From the NCBI GenBank assembly GCA_038503075.1, contig JBCAML010000008.1:1178001-1242000 (forward strand): a stretch of DNA of 64,000 nucleotides, given 5' to 3'. Both the position numbers and the translations under genes were made by a program. Of the stretch, positions 34,128 through 46,479 are shown piece by piece. This DNA comes from Gyromitra esculenta. Its lineage: Eukaryota; Ascomycota; Pezizomycetes; Pezizales; Discinaceae. A model generated the notes under the pieces. The model had not been told where the DNA came from and ran no database searches. It saw only the letters and a program-made list of their open reading frames with translations. Each line of letters opens with the position of its first letter. Position 1 is the first letter of the stretch.

Positions 34128-35210
34128 CGAGTATGAATTAAGGGATTTGGAAGTTAGCTAACCAGCACCTTGCTAGCAATTGGCAACTCTCCTGGGAGCC
34201 ACAATAGTATTTATACATACAACTAGGCCCTCCAGTCCAACGATTTGCGCGTAGACACTTAGAGTGTGTGCCTGCTTAAAGGCTATAGTTGTGTAAGCTG
34301 CAGGTTTCAGCAAACCCAACTGTAAGGTAGCATGGCATCACGCTCAGATCAAATCCCTCCATCTAGACCCTTGCTTTCCCTGTTGCAATAAATTCACGTG
34401 AGATCGCAGCTATTTGGTGCTTTTGCATGCCACACCCTTCTTAGAGAATCTCGGGCCAAGGTGGGGCCACCCTGGTGACAAAGTGGAGAATAATAAAACA
34501 AAATAGGTATGATCGAGTACCTAAGTTGGAGGGCTGTGAGCAACTCATGGAAAAATGGATCAACGTAGTAAACTATGATCACATCGTGGTTAACACATAA
34601 GCTTCCTCTAAAATACAGGTAGCCTCAACACCGAAAGATTCAATGGGTGGTAGAAACCAATACCCCGCCGTTCGGTTAGTTTATAGTAATGCCGAAAAGT
34701 TGGTTTGGTTGGGCGAGGATATAACAGGCGTTAATGTTTTATGATTCGCGTATACACATGTGGGAAGATCCCGATTCTATTACCTGCGTCATTGTTCCCT
34801 CAGCTTATTGTCGAGAGACTATCCCTTGAACTGGTGAGACATACAGATTCTCCGCCTTCCAGAGTTGGGAAGTATATGCGGTGGCTCAGTCACCTTGCTT
34901 CAGCAACTTTATGGCATTCGAATCATTTCTCTAATGGCAGAGTGACTTGGCCACAACTCTATTCGGAAGGCGAGGAATCTGCACGTCTCACCTGCCCAAG
35001 GGATAGCCACTAGAGGATACCTACTCGGGGCAGGAATGAAGAACTTGAACATGCAAGTGCGAGTTGATTAACTAATCTGTTGATGTACTAGCCGTGGGCG
35101 AATCAAAAATCGCTACCAGCAAAGTTATGTTCAGGTTCTTCATGCCTGTCCCGAGTATATCTGTGAAAGTGACGAGATAAGGCTGATAACGGAAAAGCCC
35201 GAAAATAGAG
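34128..35210. other. Intergenic, upstream of the peroxidase-P450 gene
   Basis: No gene recognised. Frames at 34394-34582 and 34741-35013 have no domain. Confidence 0.45.
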
Positions 35211-35359
35211 TAGAGCAGTGGAGGGGATCGCGAGGCAGAGGGTATAGCGAGGCTTGACAAGCTTGGTTAACAAACCGCTCTCCATTAGGTGGCAAAATAT
35301 TGAGTTTGCGAGCCAAGCCTCGTTATACCCTCTGCCTCGCGATCCCCTCCACTGCTCTA
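35211..35359. repeat. 46-bp inverted repeat (hairpin)
   Basis: The left arm 35211-35256 and right arm 35314-35359 are complementary over 46 bp with one mismatch, separated by 57 bp. The arms include GATCGCGAGGCAGAGGG. No target-site duplication is obvious. Confidence 0.85.
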
Positions 35360-35857
35360 TGTCTAACGACTCCTTGGAGCATATATTATTGAGTCAGATT
35401 TATCACCCTTAGCACACAAGGCTGAGGAGTGTCCTCATGGACTACCTACATGTAGTAACATGACTACTAACGATCGCACTGGTAATGTCACGCCAAGAGT
35501 ATCGTAAAACTTGTCTTAATTAATTAACTGTAATATTTTAGCTCCTTCATTGGCTCCCTCTGACCGTAAAAATACAGTTACCGGGATATCTTTAGGCTAC
35601 TAGGCTGCCACCTCGAGCCCTAGTTTGTAAGATTGATCATCGCGTTATGACATATCCATAATTGGTTGGCTATGGCACCATTAACTTAAAAATTACAGTT
35701 ATTTTTTCAAGGCTATCCTTAAGGAGTTTCTGGAGATCAGGGACTAAAAATGCCGATTCACGGTATCTGCCGTTCTGCATGGGATTTCGGTATTCCTTAT
35801 CCATACAATATGCACACCAAAGTATGGTTGTAACACTACAAATCTTATATAACAATA

Positions 35858-36080
35858 CCGTATTTTCTCACAAATAACAAAAACAATTGGTTAGGCTAGT
35901 AGGAGGGGACGCCAATTTTACTGGAAGAGGCAGAATTCTTACTTTCTAGGCCAAACCTGAAGCGCCTGGTATCCGTTCACTGGTTGTAGTTGAGTCCCGA
36001 AATCTATTCGGCCAATCCGAACGCGAATATCATCCTGCAGGCCTAGTCCAGCTGTTTTCGTTATTTGCGAGAAAATACGG
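35858..36080. mobile_element. MITE-like element with terminal inverted repeats and TA flanks
   Basis: It is 223 bp. The outer ends CCGTATTTTCTC.CAAATAAC (left) and its reverse complement (right) match over about 28 bp with two differences. TA dinucleotides flank both sides (35856-35857 and 36081-36082), the signature of Tc1/mariner-type transposition. There is no coding capacity. Confidence 0.6.
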
Positions 36081-36082
36081 TA

Positions 36083-37309
36083 CCCGCAGCATCAATTTTC
36101 TAATTGGGCTATTTCTCGTAATCCAATCCCTGTGTAAAAAGTCTTTGTGATACCCGAATATCACACTAAACTACTTAAACTCCCACAAGAGGAAACGACC
36201 GAAGCTTATATGTAATCCCTAAAGCTTTATCACGCATCAGTATCTGTTTGTAAATAGCTGTCAACGGTATCTACAGGTCCATAGGATCCATGTAACGGAT
36301 GTCGCCGCTAGAAAAGCAGTTATAAGAAAATAATAAGGCCACTAGCAAACACGTCAGCAGAGGACCAGGTATTGCATTGTGGCTTGCAATTCGGCTTGGC
36401 AAATGCATAACATCGCATTAAGCTTTTTTTGGGGGGGGCGTTCAGCTTGGGTGGGTGGGAGGTGGGAGTGATACATGTATCTTCAGCCCTATCTTGTAAA
36501 TTTTGGGCTGAAGCTAAAAGCCTCTCATTTAACAGGCGTGTGCTATATGACTTCATTGACGGGGGATGGAGGAATTGAATGCTGCTGTGAGCTGGATCTC
36601 CAACATCAGCACCGTGATAGGCTGCTTAGAATATCGTCTAGTATGTACATCTCTTTACATATGTCGCCCGCCCTAATTCTAACCCTACACTACCGATATA
36701 TGTGGCTTTGTAGTTCTCTCCTTAGCGGAACTCGAAAGTGAAGAAGGAAAAGGAGGAAGGTAGAAAGTTGAAGTGAGATGTACTGTACTGTGCTAAGAAA
36801 GGACGAGAAAGGAAGAAAAAAATACAACCCAGTGAACCGATGCTTGATAAATAAGACAAAAGAAAAGAAAAGAAAAGAAAAGAAAAAAAGAAAGAACGAG
36901 AGAAATAGAGAGAAAATGCAGAGAAAGAAAGCTGGATGTAGTGAGACCGGCACAGGCAGCTGAACGTAAAAGGAAAGTCCCATCAATCACCCAGTGACAA
37001 AAGAAAGAGAAAGAGAAACAAGTCCCAAATCCCACACCCCAAAACCAAATGGAAAAAAATTAAACACTGAAAAAGCTAAATTCCACCAAGAAGGAAGAAG
37101 GAGAGGACTAGAATAGGAGATATGTAACCATCAGTAAAAATAACATATCATTGGACAAAAAGTAAAAAGGAATCCTAAAAGACATCATGTTACAAATAAC
37201 CCTCACTCCTCGTTGAATTGCAGCTTTCTGCGCGCGGAACACCGTAACATATAAAATAACACCCCATCGCTTTTCCACCTTTAATCAAATTTCCCAACTT
37301 TAAAAATAA
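36083..37309. other. Intergenic, 3' side of the KDM4-type gene
   Basis: No gene. It contains a G-run near 36431 and a run of AAAAG pentamers at about 36858-36890. Frames at 36690-37035 are low complexity. The part near 37150-37309 is probably the demethylase 3' UTR. Confidence 0.5.
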
Positions 37310-40300
37310 TCAAGCTGCTTGCGGTGGTGGCGCGGGTGCAGCAGCGGCCTGAGCCTGTGCTGCCTGGGCCTGAGCTTGCAATCGTCCCCTCGCCTCCGCC
37401 TCAGCCTTTGCTTTAGCTAACCTTGCGAGTGCAGCTTGAATGTCCGCCAGTGGAACGACCTTGGTAGGCGTTGCTTTAGGTTGCGGGGGCGAGAACGGTT
37501 GTTCATTGGGTTTCGATTGAGGTTGGGGAGCAGGCGCGGGCACGAACATTTGAGGGGGTGGAGGAGGCGCCGGGGGGGTAGAAAACGTATTATACCCATT
37601 CGACTGGAAGGGTGTAACTGGGGGGGGGACAGGTACATTTACAAGGGTCTTGGAAACTTGCGGTGAAGCGGGTTGTGATGGACTAGTTTTCTGCGGCGTG
37701 TTCACAGAATACTGTGAGATATTTAGGCTTGCTTTTTGAATCGCTGGGGATGCGGGCTGACTACTAACCCCATTTTCTGGGGGTTGAAGAGGAATATTTG
37801 CACCGTTAGCAATAACATTCACCGTTGACTTGAGAACCTCTATAGAAGGCCCGTGCACATGCTGCGGGGTCGCCGACAGTGCAGCAGCAGCTACATACTC
37901 CGCCCTGCGCTGATCAATGATCGTCTCCGTGAATTGCCCTGCAGCTGCCGATGCCGTGTGCATATCAACACTATGCATAATTGGGGCAGAAACTGGCTGC
38001 TGCTGCACACCCGACTGCAAACCAGAACCTCCCGCAGACGGTCGATAAATCGGCGGCCATAGTTGCTGCTGGGGCATCTGTCCCATCATCGGCGCAACAG
38101 GTGCGTGGCACCCAGGATCATGATGAACTTGTACATTCGGCTGCTGCTGCTGCTGCTGATTATATGCAGCTCTTTGCTGCTGGATTTGGAGTTGCTGCTG
38201 AAGCTGGTGCTGATATTGCTGTTGATGGACACCTTGTGAATACCCCAAATATCCGCTATTTTGCATGTGCGCGTTAAACATTGCCTTCGGCTGTTGCTGA
38301 CTCGGTCTCTTTGGCTTGGGTTTCCTTGAAGGAATCAGATTCGCAGCGTCATTCGGAACCCTAATCCGAGGATCTTCTGAGTATTTGGATATGTACTCAG
38401 TCGACAGTTCACCAAGGTAATGCCAGAACGGCTTGGCGAAGTCGACCGCTACTTGCTCATTAAGGAATGTCGGTTGCTCAATAACGAGCTCGGCCCATTT
38501 TAGCCCACTCCCAGGGTCGCAGAACGGGTCATCCATGTCAGGAATCTCCTTAGGTACTCTTCGAGTTGCAATACCTGCTTGCTGCGGTGTAGGGTTCAGA
38601 GGCATCTCTGTGAGTGGCTCTGGCATCTGTGCCATCGATGGGTCCTGAGCAAGTATCCATTTCCATTCAACTTCAATTTGATCACTACGCACTTATCAGT
38701 CGCTAGCTCCCGAGAACAAAGAATGTGGGAAAAGACAAACCCCTTCGGCAACACCTCGACTAATACCATTTCTTCGCTCCTTCGGTTCTCAAGCACCACA
38801 CCTGCGAATATTTCACCCCTGAAGTACTGCATCTGTATCACATCACCCTTTAGCAAATGACCCGCAAACGCCCTAATCAATGGGTCATTCTCCAGCCTCT
38901 CGCCGTCCATGTCCTTCGGCCTCTTGGGTCGATGGAATCTGCAGCGGAAATCAATCTCAGTGCGAGTATAATACTGTCCGTCATCACCAAATACGGGCAC
39001 GTCGATCATGTTGACCAGTACACCTGCAGCCGCAGCGCAGGTTGCGTGGTAAGCTCGTGTACATTTCTTGGAAGAGCACTGGAAACAAGCGCCCTTTTTA
39101 GAGCGACAAAAGACGCATTTGAGATCGAGACGAGCCTTTGGGATACCGTCGACATTGGCAATGATCTCTTTTTGGGTGATTGCGTCCCAGCTGAAGAAAG
39201 TTTCCGGGGTGTATATAGCGCACAGCCTAAGGAGGTTCAAGTCATCAGCCACATTCGCGTAATAGGAAAGTTCGAAGCCAGTGGTGACGACAAGCCGTCC
39301 GTGTCATCCAGCCTCCGGAATAAATAAATAAAACCCCATACCTATGAGCATTCTGACCATCAACGTCGGTAGCGACCAATTCTTCAGTTGGAATATTATT
39401 CGGGCATAGGATACACTACAATTGAATTAAAAGAAAAGAAAGAATAAGCCATCAAATCAACACCAAATTACAACCTCAAAGTGGGTACAGCGTGGCATGG
39501 AAACACCCACCGGTTCCGGTTCAGGAGCAGTTTTCGAGAATTTAAGTTTGAGCCTCTTGATCTTGATAGGAGCCTCAGCTCCATCTTCCAGCACTTTCCG
39601 TTTCCTGGGCCTACTTTTCGGTTTGACAGGCTTCCCCTCTACACTCTCGGGGGGAGTCGGTAGATCCATCGCCTCTTCTTCCAGCTCCTCATCATCGTCA
39701 TCATCGTAACCGCCGTAATATTCAACTTCTTCATACTCATCTTCTGTCGATTCGCCGCGGAGCTTCCGCTCAATTTCAGCGACGTCAATCCATACAGAGT
39801 CTTTAATGCACTCGCACTTCTTAGCGCCGCGGCCGTAGTCGAGCCATGATTCGGTTGCAAAGTTGACAGACTCGGCGCAGTTATAGCCAAGATTATAGCC
39901 GGAGTGGTAACCATAAGGGAAGGTGATGACGAATTCACCTTGGTGGTGAACTAGTCTATTGACCTTGATGCCATGACTAGCCAGTAGGGAGGGAGAGACT
40001 AGAAAACTCTTGTGCCTAAGAAACTCTGTGCATTTTTTTGAGTCGTTCGGCCAGGTTCCTGCTCAGCAACTGCGAATTAGTCCTGGATTTATTGGGACAA
40101 AAAGGTAGAAAATACTCACGTTTCATAACCTCCTCAAACTTCTGCTTGTCGGACCTGGATATCGAATACCACTGTTTGGGAGCACCAAAGTGTATGTAAT
40201 TAATGCTGTAGAGGTCCATGTCTTCTAAATGCCACGCAAACGTGCTCCTCCACATGCCCAAGTAGAGATACGCTGTATTGACTCCTGGCAGTTTCTTCCC

Positions 40301-41673
40301 CAAGCAATCCAGCAAGTTCTCCAGATGAGCCACATTCCAAGAAGTAGTAACATCATCAAACAAGCTCCCAGGCATGTCAGCACCGTAAAGCGGGTTGCTG
40401 TATGTCAGGGTACGCCAGTAAGCTTTTTCGAGCTCCTCGCAGCGCTCTGGGGTGTACTCGTCAGCATTAGTAATGCGGTAGTCGAACCCATCGAAAGCTT
40501 CGTCGTCGAGCATCGCCTGCTCAGCTTCTCTCGCTTTTGCTGACTTTCTGATATATTTCTTCCGCTGCCTTGGTTGACGGCCATGACCATCCGTGACAGG
40601 CTCTGGAGTTTCTGCATCACCAGCACTAGCTCGTGGCTGACGCCCGTGTGAATCCGTAACTTGTTTTGGGCTCCCCGGTTCCTCTTGCTTCTTCTCCGGT
40701 GATTTTGGTGTTGGGGGATTCTTCTTCCTCGCATTTGTCGTTCTACTAACTTCTTGCGCTTCTTCGATTTCCTCCTCCTCCTTATCTTCCCTATCAGTAG
40801 CGGTGGCATTCTTTCTAGAGGACCTTGTCCTCCGTCCAACAACAGCCTCCTTCGCGACCTGCCCTTTCCTCCGTTCGCCGCGTCTCGCTGGGGGTTGGTG
40901 CTCACTGCCTTCACAGAGCTGACGCCATTGTGGTAAGTTGTAGGTTCGTTGTTTTTCGACGTTTTCCTGGCGATATTCACCCTGCATACCAGCGATGTGC
41001 TGGACAATGGGATTCTTGATTCGGATGTCTTTGACTTTTTCTTCGAGAGGTGCGAGCGTCTCGTACCTGTCGCGCCATTCGTCAGTACAAAGCTTTACTT
41101 CAAACCCGTGCGACGAAACCGATTCGGATAGCGTCGCTTAATATCGTTTTTTTTTTAAAAAAAATAAGATTGCAGAAACATATCTCGCGAATATGGGATG
41201 AAGGAAGCAATGTGATTGGGAAAGGGTTATATACCATTCTGGCGGCGGAATGATCTTGACGATCCCCGACTTCATGCCGTAATGGTTGATCTTATTTACA
41301 AAGTCCTTAAACGAACGAAATTGATCCATTGTCTACCTTCGCCGTCAGCACTCAAACCCTTTTGCACAACTCCCCTTTCCTCCATGCTTCCTCCCCGCAA
41401 TTCGCGACACCTCCGAGAAAACCCCCTCCTGCACACACACGCACGCACACACCACGGCCGGAACTAAAACAATAAACGGAAGGATCGCGCAGCGGAACTC
41501 ACCGGCTTAAACACCGGTATCCCGCCATCCTCGTAGTAGTGATCTGGTTTGATCTCATCCTCCTCTTTTTCCTCAGGAATTATCTCAAAGTCGGCACCGG
41601 GAAGTTTCTCAATGATGACCTCGAAGTTCGACCCCTCGCTAACCATCGGCTCGGTAGCAGGAGCAGCGGCCAT
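37310..41673 (-). CDS. KDM4/JMJD2-type histone lysine demethylase (JmjN-JmjC-PHD)
   Basis: Fe(II)/2-oxoglutarate oxygenase acting on H3K9/H3K36 methyl marks in the nucleus; Aspergillus KdmA is a family example. Seven exons join in frame: 41673-41503, 41332-41235, 41066-40120, 40058-39475, 39415-39342, 39226-38741 and 38684-37310, giving 1,244 residues. JmjN starts at GGIPVFKP. Between JmjN and JmjC lies a basic/acidic insert of roughly 150 residues. JmjC has FAWHLEDMDLYSINYIHFG (ligands about His369 and Glu371) and His457 in YHSGYN. An extended PHD-type zinc region follows (CTHFECILC ... CVFCRSKKGACFQC). The C-terminal 450 residues are Gln/Pro-rich with long Gln runs. The exon 2-3 join is the least certain: it keeps frame but drops a duplicated Glu-Trp. 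Confidence 0.9.
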
Positions 41674-43700
41674 CGTGACGGCAGCGCTGGCTGGTGTTGC
41701 TGGTGTTGCACGTCGGATGCGCGTGAAGGAAGAGTAAGTATGGATTGGGGGGGTACCTAGGTTGTTTTGGCAGGTACAGAAGGTGTCGGTTATGGGCTGT
41801 GGTTATGTTAGTGGTGGTGGCGGATGGGGTCTGGGCTCGGTTGCAGAGATGAAGCGCTCGAGGATGGAAACGGTTCCAGTTGTACAGAACGGAGAGAGAA
41901 AAAGAGTTCAAAAGAAGAGCAAGCGACAGACAGACAGAACGAGGAAAGGAGCAGCAGCAGCGACAGCGACAGCAGCAACAGCAACAGCAACAGAATAGCT
42001 ATTTCGCTTGGTTAGGCAAACACCTAGATAAACTGAATCTGATAAGGGATCAGAACACGCGACGATGTATGGTGGTGATGATGATGGTAGTGACGGAGAA
42101 AAACGAGGGTCTGTTGTTATGAACGGTTCTGCATGTATTTTTCTCGACTTTGTTTTCTCTCTCCTCAATCTGCCCTCTCTCAGTTCCTCTCTCTCTCCCG
42201 TTTGCTGCTGCTTTGCTTTTTGCGAGCGGATCACCAGAGAAATCGGAAGGTGCAGCTTTCAACCACAGGGAACCACGGAATAGACAAGCCAGAGCCCAGC
42301 GGGACAAGTCAAAGGCAGAGGAGGCAGATAATCCTTGTAGCTCGCACCACCCTCTTCCCTCTACCCAGCCGGAAATCTACCTCTGCCAAGCCTTCAACTC
42401 GCTAAGTGCAGTGTCTGGATGCGGATGCCTGCGGTTGTGCATGGATCAACTTACCCCCTCCCCACCACCCCCAGCCAACCTGGGACGGAGGGAGGGAGAA
42501 ACGATGGGAAAGCCGATTTCCTGTTCCTGAACAGAAGCTTGTTCTTCCCGCTGTCTGCTGTCGGTCTTATTACACCCCTGGATTATCATACCTGCATATG
42601 AATCGCTGATTTACAATCTTGCACTTGTTGATTTGACATGCCACGAGGGCTTCTTATTCCTCCAGTTTCCCGATATGATATACGGTATCGATCTACCAGT
42701 TATTCTACAAGGGCTCCATGCGTTCAAATCTTGCGTGCTTGCGTTCTCACAATTTCATACGTCCATTTTTTTTCCAGGAGATGATGCTCATTGATTCACC
42801 TTTCTGTCGTAATCCTGGACACCAAACCTGGATTGTGGTCGAGGATCACCGTCGAAGGACGTGCCTCATTCAGGATAATGCGTTAACTTCCAGGAGGGTA
42901 TGCCCCATCGCATGGCTCCATCTCTCTCGTCCCGAGGATCACCAACAATTTAGGGTCGAGGCTCCGTCCAACGATATAGCCTTCCATTCACACCTTTTTT
43001 TAACCCCCCTCTCCTATTACACACATGGCACTACTACCACCGCTAGCTACATGTACTATAGTAAAGTTGTGGGAGATAAAGTGTAAGCATGTGCAGTACA
43101 TAAGCAGTACAAGTGTATGTAGTAAAACAATGTGTCAAGAATACCGACAGGCATAATTGGTATGTTGGAGCCAAAAGGCATATTCTTAGTATACGCAAGT
43201 TGCATTCCCATTTCATACTTGCCCATATGCACGACCTCAAATACTTTTGTTGAAATGCTAATGGAAATCAAAGAAAGGCCCGTTTTATCCCCTGACCCTA
43301 GCAGAAAAAAGAAGAAAAATAATTTGATAGAATGCACGACGATACGGTTAGATATAGAGTATAGAGAGAAATAAATCAATAACACCCATACCCGCCCGCC
43401 TTCCCAGACTACACCATAAGAAAGAAAGAAATCGACCAAGAACGCAAGCCAGAAGCCAGAAGCCAGAAGAAACCAAACCCTTAGCCTTTTGAATTTTTTT
43501 TAAGAAGACCGCTCACTCGCTCACTCCTACACAACTACCTTTTTTAGATCATCGATTTTGCCTCTTCATTTTACCCTCCTGTTGAGAAAACATTATCAGG
43601 CAAAATAGCAGATATGAGCCTTCACAAAAAAAGAAAAACAGATCATGCAAAACACCTTCAAATCGTACAGCGAAGGAAGGGAATATTTGCATCAAACAGT
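41674..43700. other. Intergenic; leader/promoter of the demethylase
   Basis: No gene. Many overlapping short frames come from low-complexity sequence. A CAG/CAA-rich run lies at 41948-41996 and TC tracts at 42150-42200. The right end is the 3' flank of the YAG7-like gene. Confidence 0.5.
41948..41996. repeat. CAG/CAA-type microsatellite, non-coding
   Basis: Consecutive imperfect CAG, CGACAG and CAACAG units. It lies upstream of the demethylase start and on the other strand, so the apparent poly-Gln frames are not called. Confidence 0.7.
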
Positions 43701-45690
43701 TCACATCCAAGTAGAGTCCTCAGTCGGTTGCTGTGCTGACTCTGTAACCTCCTCGACTGGTGCCTGGGTGGGCTCCTGGATTGGCTGCTGAGGTTGCTGT
43801 TGCTGTTGGTGCCGGGATCCATGTGAATGCTCTCCACGTCCCCTACCGCGATACCCTCCACGGTTCTCGCCATCACCGCGCTCCCGGTGGCCGCGATATC
43901 CTCCTCGACTGCGATATCCTTCACCGTCACCCCGGCCACGATACTCTCCATCGCCTCGAGAACGATATTCTCCGTCACCACGGGGACGGTATTCCCTATC
44001 ACCCCTGCCACGGTATTCTCCATCACCACGAGGACGGTATTCCCCGTCACCCCGACCACGATAGGCACCCCTTCCACGGTAATTACCTCTGAATCCATCT
44101 CCTCTCGGACCACGTCCTCCACGTCCCCCGCGCCCTCCCCGACGCTCAACGCTCTGGAACTCGCCTTCCTTGGTCTCCGCGGCTGTCGGTACGTCAGCTT
44201 CAGGGGCCTTAACATCGTCGTCGGCCCATGAGCCCCCACTAGGAATAGTGGAGGCATCAATGGCAGTCGATTCCGTTGGAGTTCCATTTGGTGCAGCTTC
44301 AACTTCAGACGCAGCTTCCGGGGTAGTTACGGCAGGTTCGACCGTCTTAGCCTCCTCGTTGGCAGCTTCATCCGTGGTAAGGGACGTGGTTGGAGCACTT
44401 TTCAGGATCTCGGTCTCGCCATTAGTTGGAGTTTGAGGTAGAGGAACAATCTCCTGGGTCTCGACAAGAGCGGAGTAAGTTGGCGGCTCGCTAGAATCTT
44501 CTTGCGCGGCCAACTCAGAATCAGCAGTAGCGGCTCCAGCCTCCTCCAATTCAACTGCAGCTTCAGCCTCAGGCTGCTCGGGTTGTTCTTCCTCGCCCCC
44601 GAGCTTAAGGGCGTGAGCAGTTTCTTTGATTTGCCCATCTAAAATACATAGGTCAGCTGAGAGATCTTACGGAAACTGTGGAAACAGGAGTGAGAATAGG
44701 CCAGCCGAGGAGTGGGAGATCATACAAGTCACACCGAAATCATCAATAATATCCTCAGATCCATTCGCCAGCTTCAGGCATGCATCAACAGCAGTTTGAT
44801 CACCACCATAGACCAAGACCAAGAGCCTCTCGATAGCCTCATCCTCTTGATCATTTCCGCTCTTAACCTGTCGTCTATATCCAGCAAGCCTCAAGAACCT
44901 AACCACTGTCAAAATCTTAGCCGTAGCTTCTTCACCACCAGCCTTCCTTCCCTCTTCTCTAGCTTTTGCGACGGCATTGTTGAATTTGGCATCAGCTTCG
45001 GCCCTTTCCTCTTCAAGACGTTTATCCTCGGCATCGGAAACCTTCTTGAGGACGTCATGGATCTGTTTTAGTTCATCGTACACAGCGCAGGTGGTAGGCT
45101 TAGTGCTGATCTTGCTACGTTCGTCGGCGTTGATCAGTGTGGTTGTGGCTTGTTCTTCTTCAGAGAGGCCTTTGATCTTGTCCTCAGACCTCTTGATATT
45201 TTCCTATAAGTAAGAGGGAAAATGTTAGCAACCATTTCAGACAACATTAAATTGGATGAGTAAATAAATAATGCAGCTGCAAGAGCAACAGGTAAGGGGT
45301 GTGGCAACTGCATATATCAAAATAATGCCGAGAGAAATCATACCATCTTTTTCGTCTGCCTTTTCAGACGCCTATAAATTAAATTTACTCGTATTAGTTT
45401 TCGTCCGTCCATCTATTCATCAAGCTAGCCAAACTCACCCCCATAACAAACAAGTGGGAGAGGTAATTATCTTACTTTGACACTTCTTTGATATATTCTT
45501 TCTCGGCCTTCTCTTTTCCGATCTGGGAGCCATTGGCACTATCCGTGATTCTATCGCCCAAGAGCGTAGCTGCAATTTCGCTACCGCCAGTAGCAGCAAG
45601 AATATTCTCGGCAGAGGAAGGCTTCTTAGCCTTCTTCTTCTTCTGGACTGCAGTGCCCTTTGCGGGTGGTGCGTTTGATGTAGGATTCAT
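43701..45690 (-). CDS. YAG7-like protein with C-terminal RGG domain
   Basis: Predicted RNA- or ribosome-associated protein. Four exons join in frame: 45690-45476, 45371-45344, 45203-44735 and 44638-43701, giving 549 residues. The second exon is only 28 nt and bridges YIKEVSK to ENIKRSEDK. Residues about 1-60 are Lys- and Ala-rich. A coiled-coil helix (DELKQIHDVLKKV..., EEERAEADAKF) and the block ERLLVLVYGGDQTAVDA match what I recall of fungal YAG7-type proteins. Then comes a long acidic Thr/Ala/Glu-rich linker. The C-terminal 130 residues are Arg-Gly repeats built on RGDGEYR units, ending in a short poly-Gln and acidic tail. RGG boxes usually bind RNA. The family name is from memory of its conserved blocks; the molecular role is not established. 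Confidence 0.78.
43880..44085 (-). repeat. Coding minisatellite for RGDGEYR-type repeats
   Basis: Tandem units of about 36 bp (two 18-bp halves) encode alternating RGRGDGEYR and PRGDGEYR-type segments of the YAG7-like protein. Units differ by a few codons. Such arrays vary in copy number between strains. Confidence 0.75.
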
Positions 45691-46479
45691 CTGGTTTTGC
45701 TTTTGCTTTTTTTGTGCAGAAAAAAGACTGGCCTGTGGGTTTGTGATTCAAAGGCTTGTCGTGCTGTACGGATATGTATGCTACAGTAACGTCGTAGCAA
45801 CGTTAGCAGATAGAAAGTGTGGAGAAGATATTTGCACAAAAAAATAAAAATGCGGGGTTGAGCAAACCAAGAGCGGGGTTCTGGTGGGAGGAGAAGTACA
45901 ACTTGATGTAAGATAGAAATTGAGCACGAATGAGAAGAGAGGTTACTTACTTGTATTGAGCTGAATATATGGTTGCCTGGTGGGGATGGAGAGATGGAGG
46001 GGAGAGGGAAGAAAAAGAGAAGGGGAGTTCCTTGGAGGTTGTAGAGGCTCAGAAGGGCAACCGATCAGCCCATTCGTCACACGCCCGCACAAGACCCCGT
46101 CATGATCTTTTCGATGGGTCACAAATCTACTGGGCTCTAATTGGTAAGTTTAGTGACGCTTGCGGGTAGGTGGGCAATTATCTTGTTGCTGGTGTCTAGT
46201 TGACATGCACGTCCTAAACCCTGTGCCTTACCTTCCGCAAACATACCTGAGATTCCCGTTTGCTGCCTATAAAACAGATGCGACTACAAGCAGGCTACTA
46301 ACTATGTCGAGAACCTATTCTCTAGGAGATAGGATATGGAATAGGCACTCAATGGGAAATAGGCTGGAAACACGAGGAAACATCCGCCTCAAAAAAAAAA
46401 TATAACCAAACACCAGACACCAATTTAACCAAGACCCCCAATTGACCCTGAAATATACTCGTTGACGCCAAGGATCCCT
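45691..46479. other. Intergenic; promoter of the YAG7-like gene
   Basis: No gene. Purine-rich runs lie near 45990-46040. The 5' leader of the YAG7-like gene and the 3' end of the next minus gene meet here. Confidence 0.5.

Noticed and set aside
41808..42122. Several poly-Gln or Ser-rich frames on both strands
   Set aside because: They come from a CAG/CAA microsatellite and TC tracts in the demethylase leader; frames overlap and have no domain.
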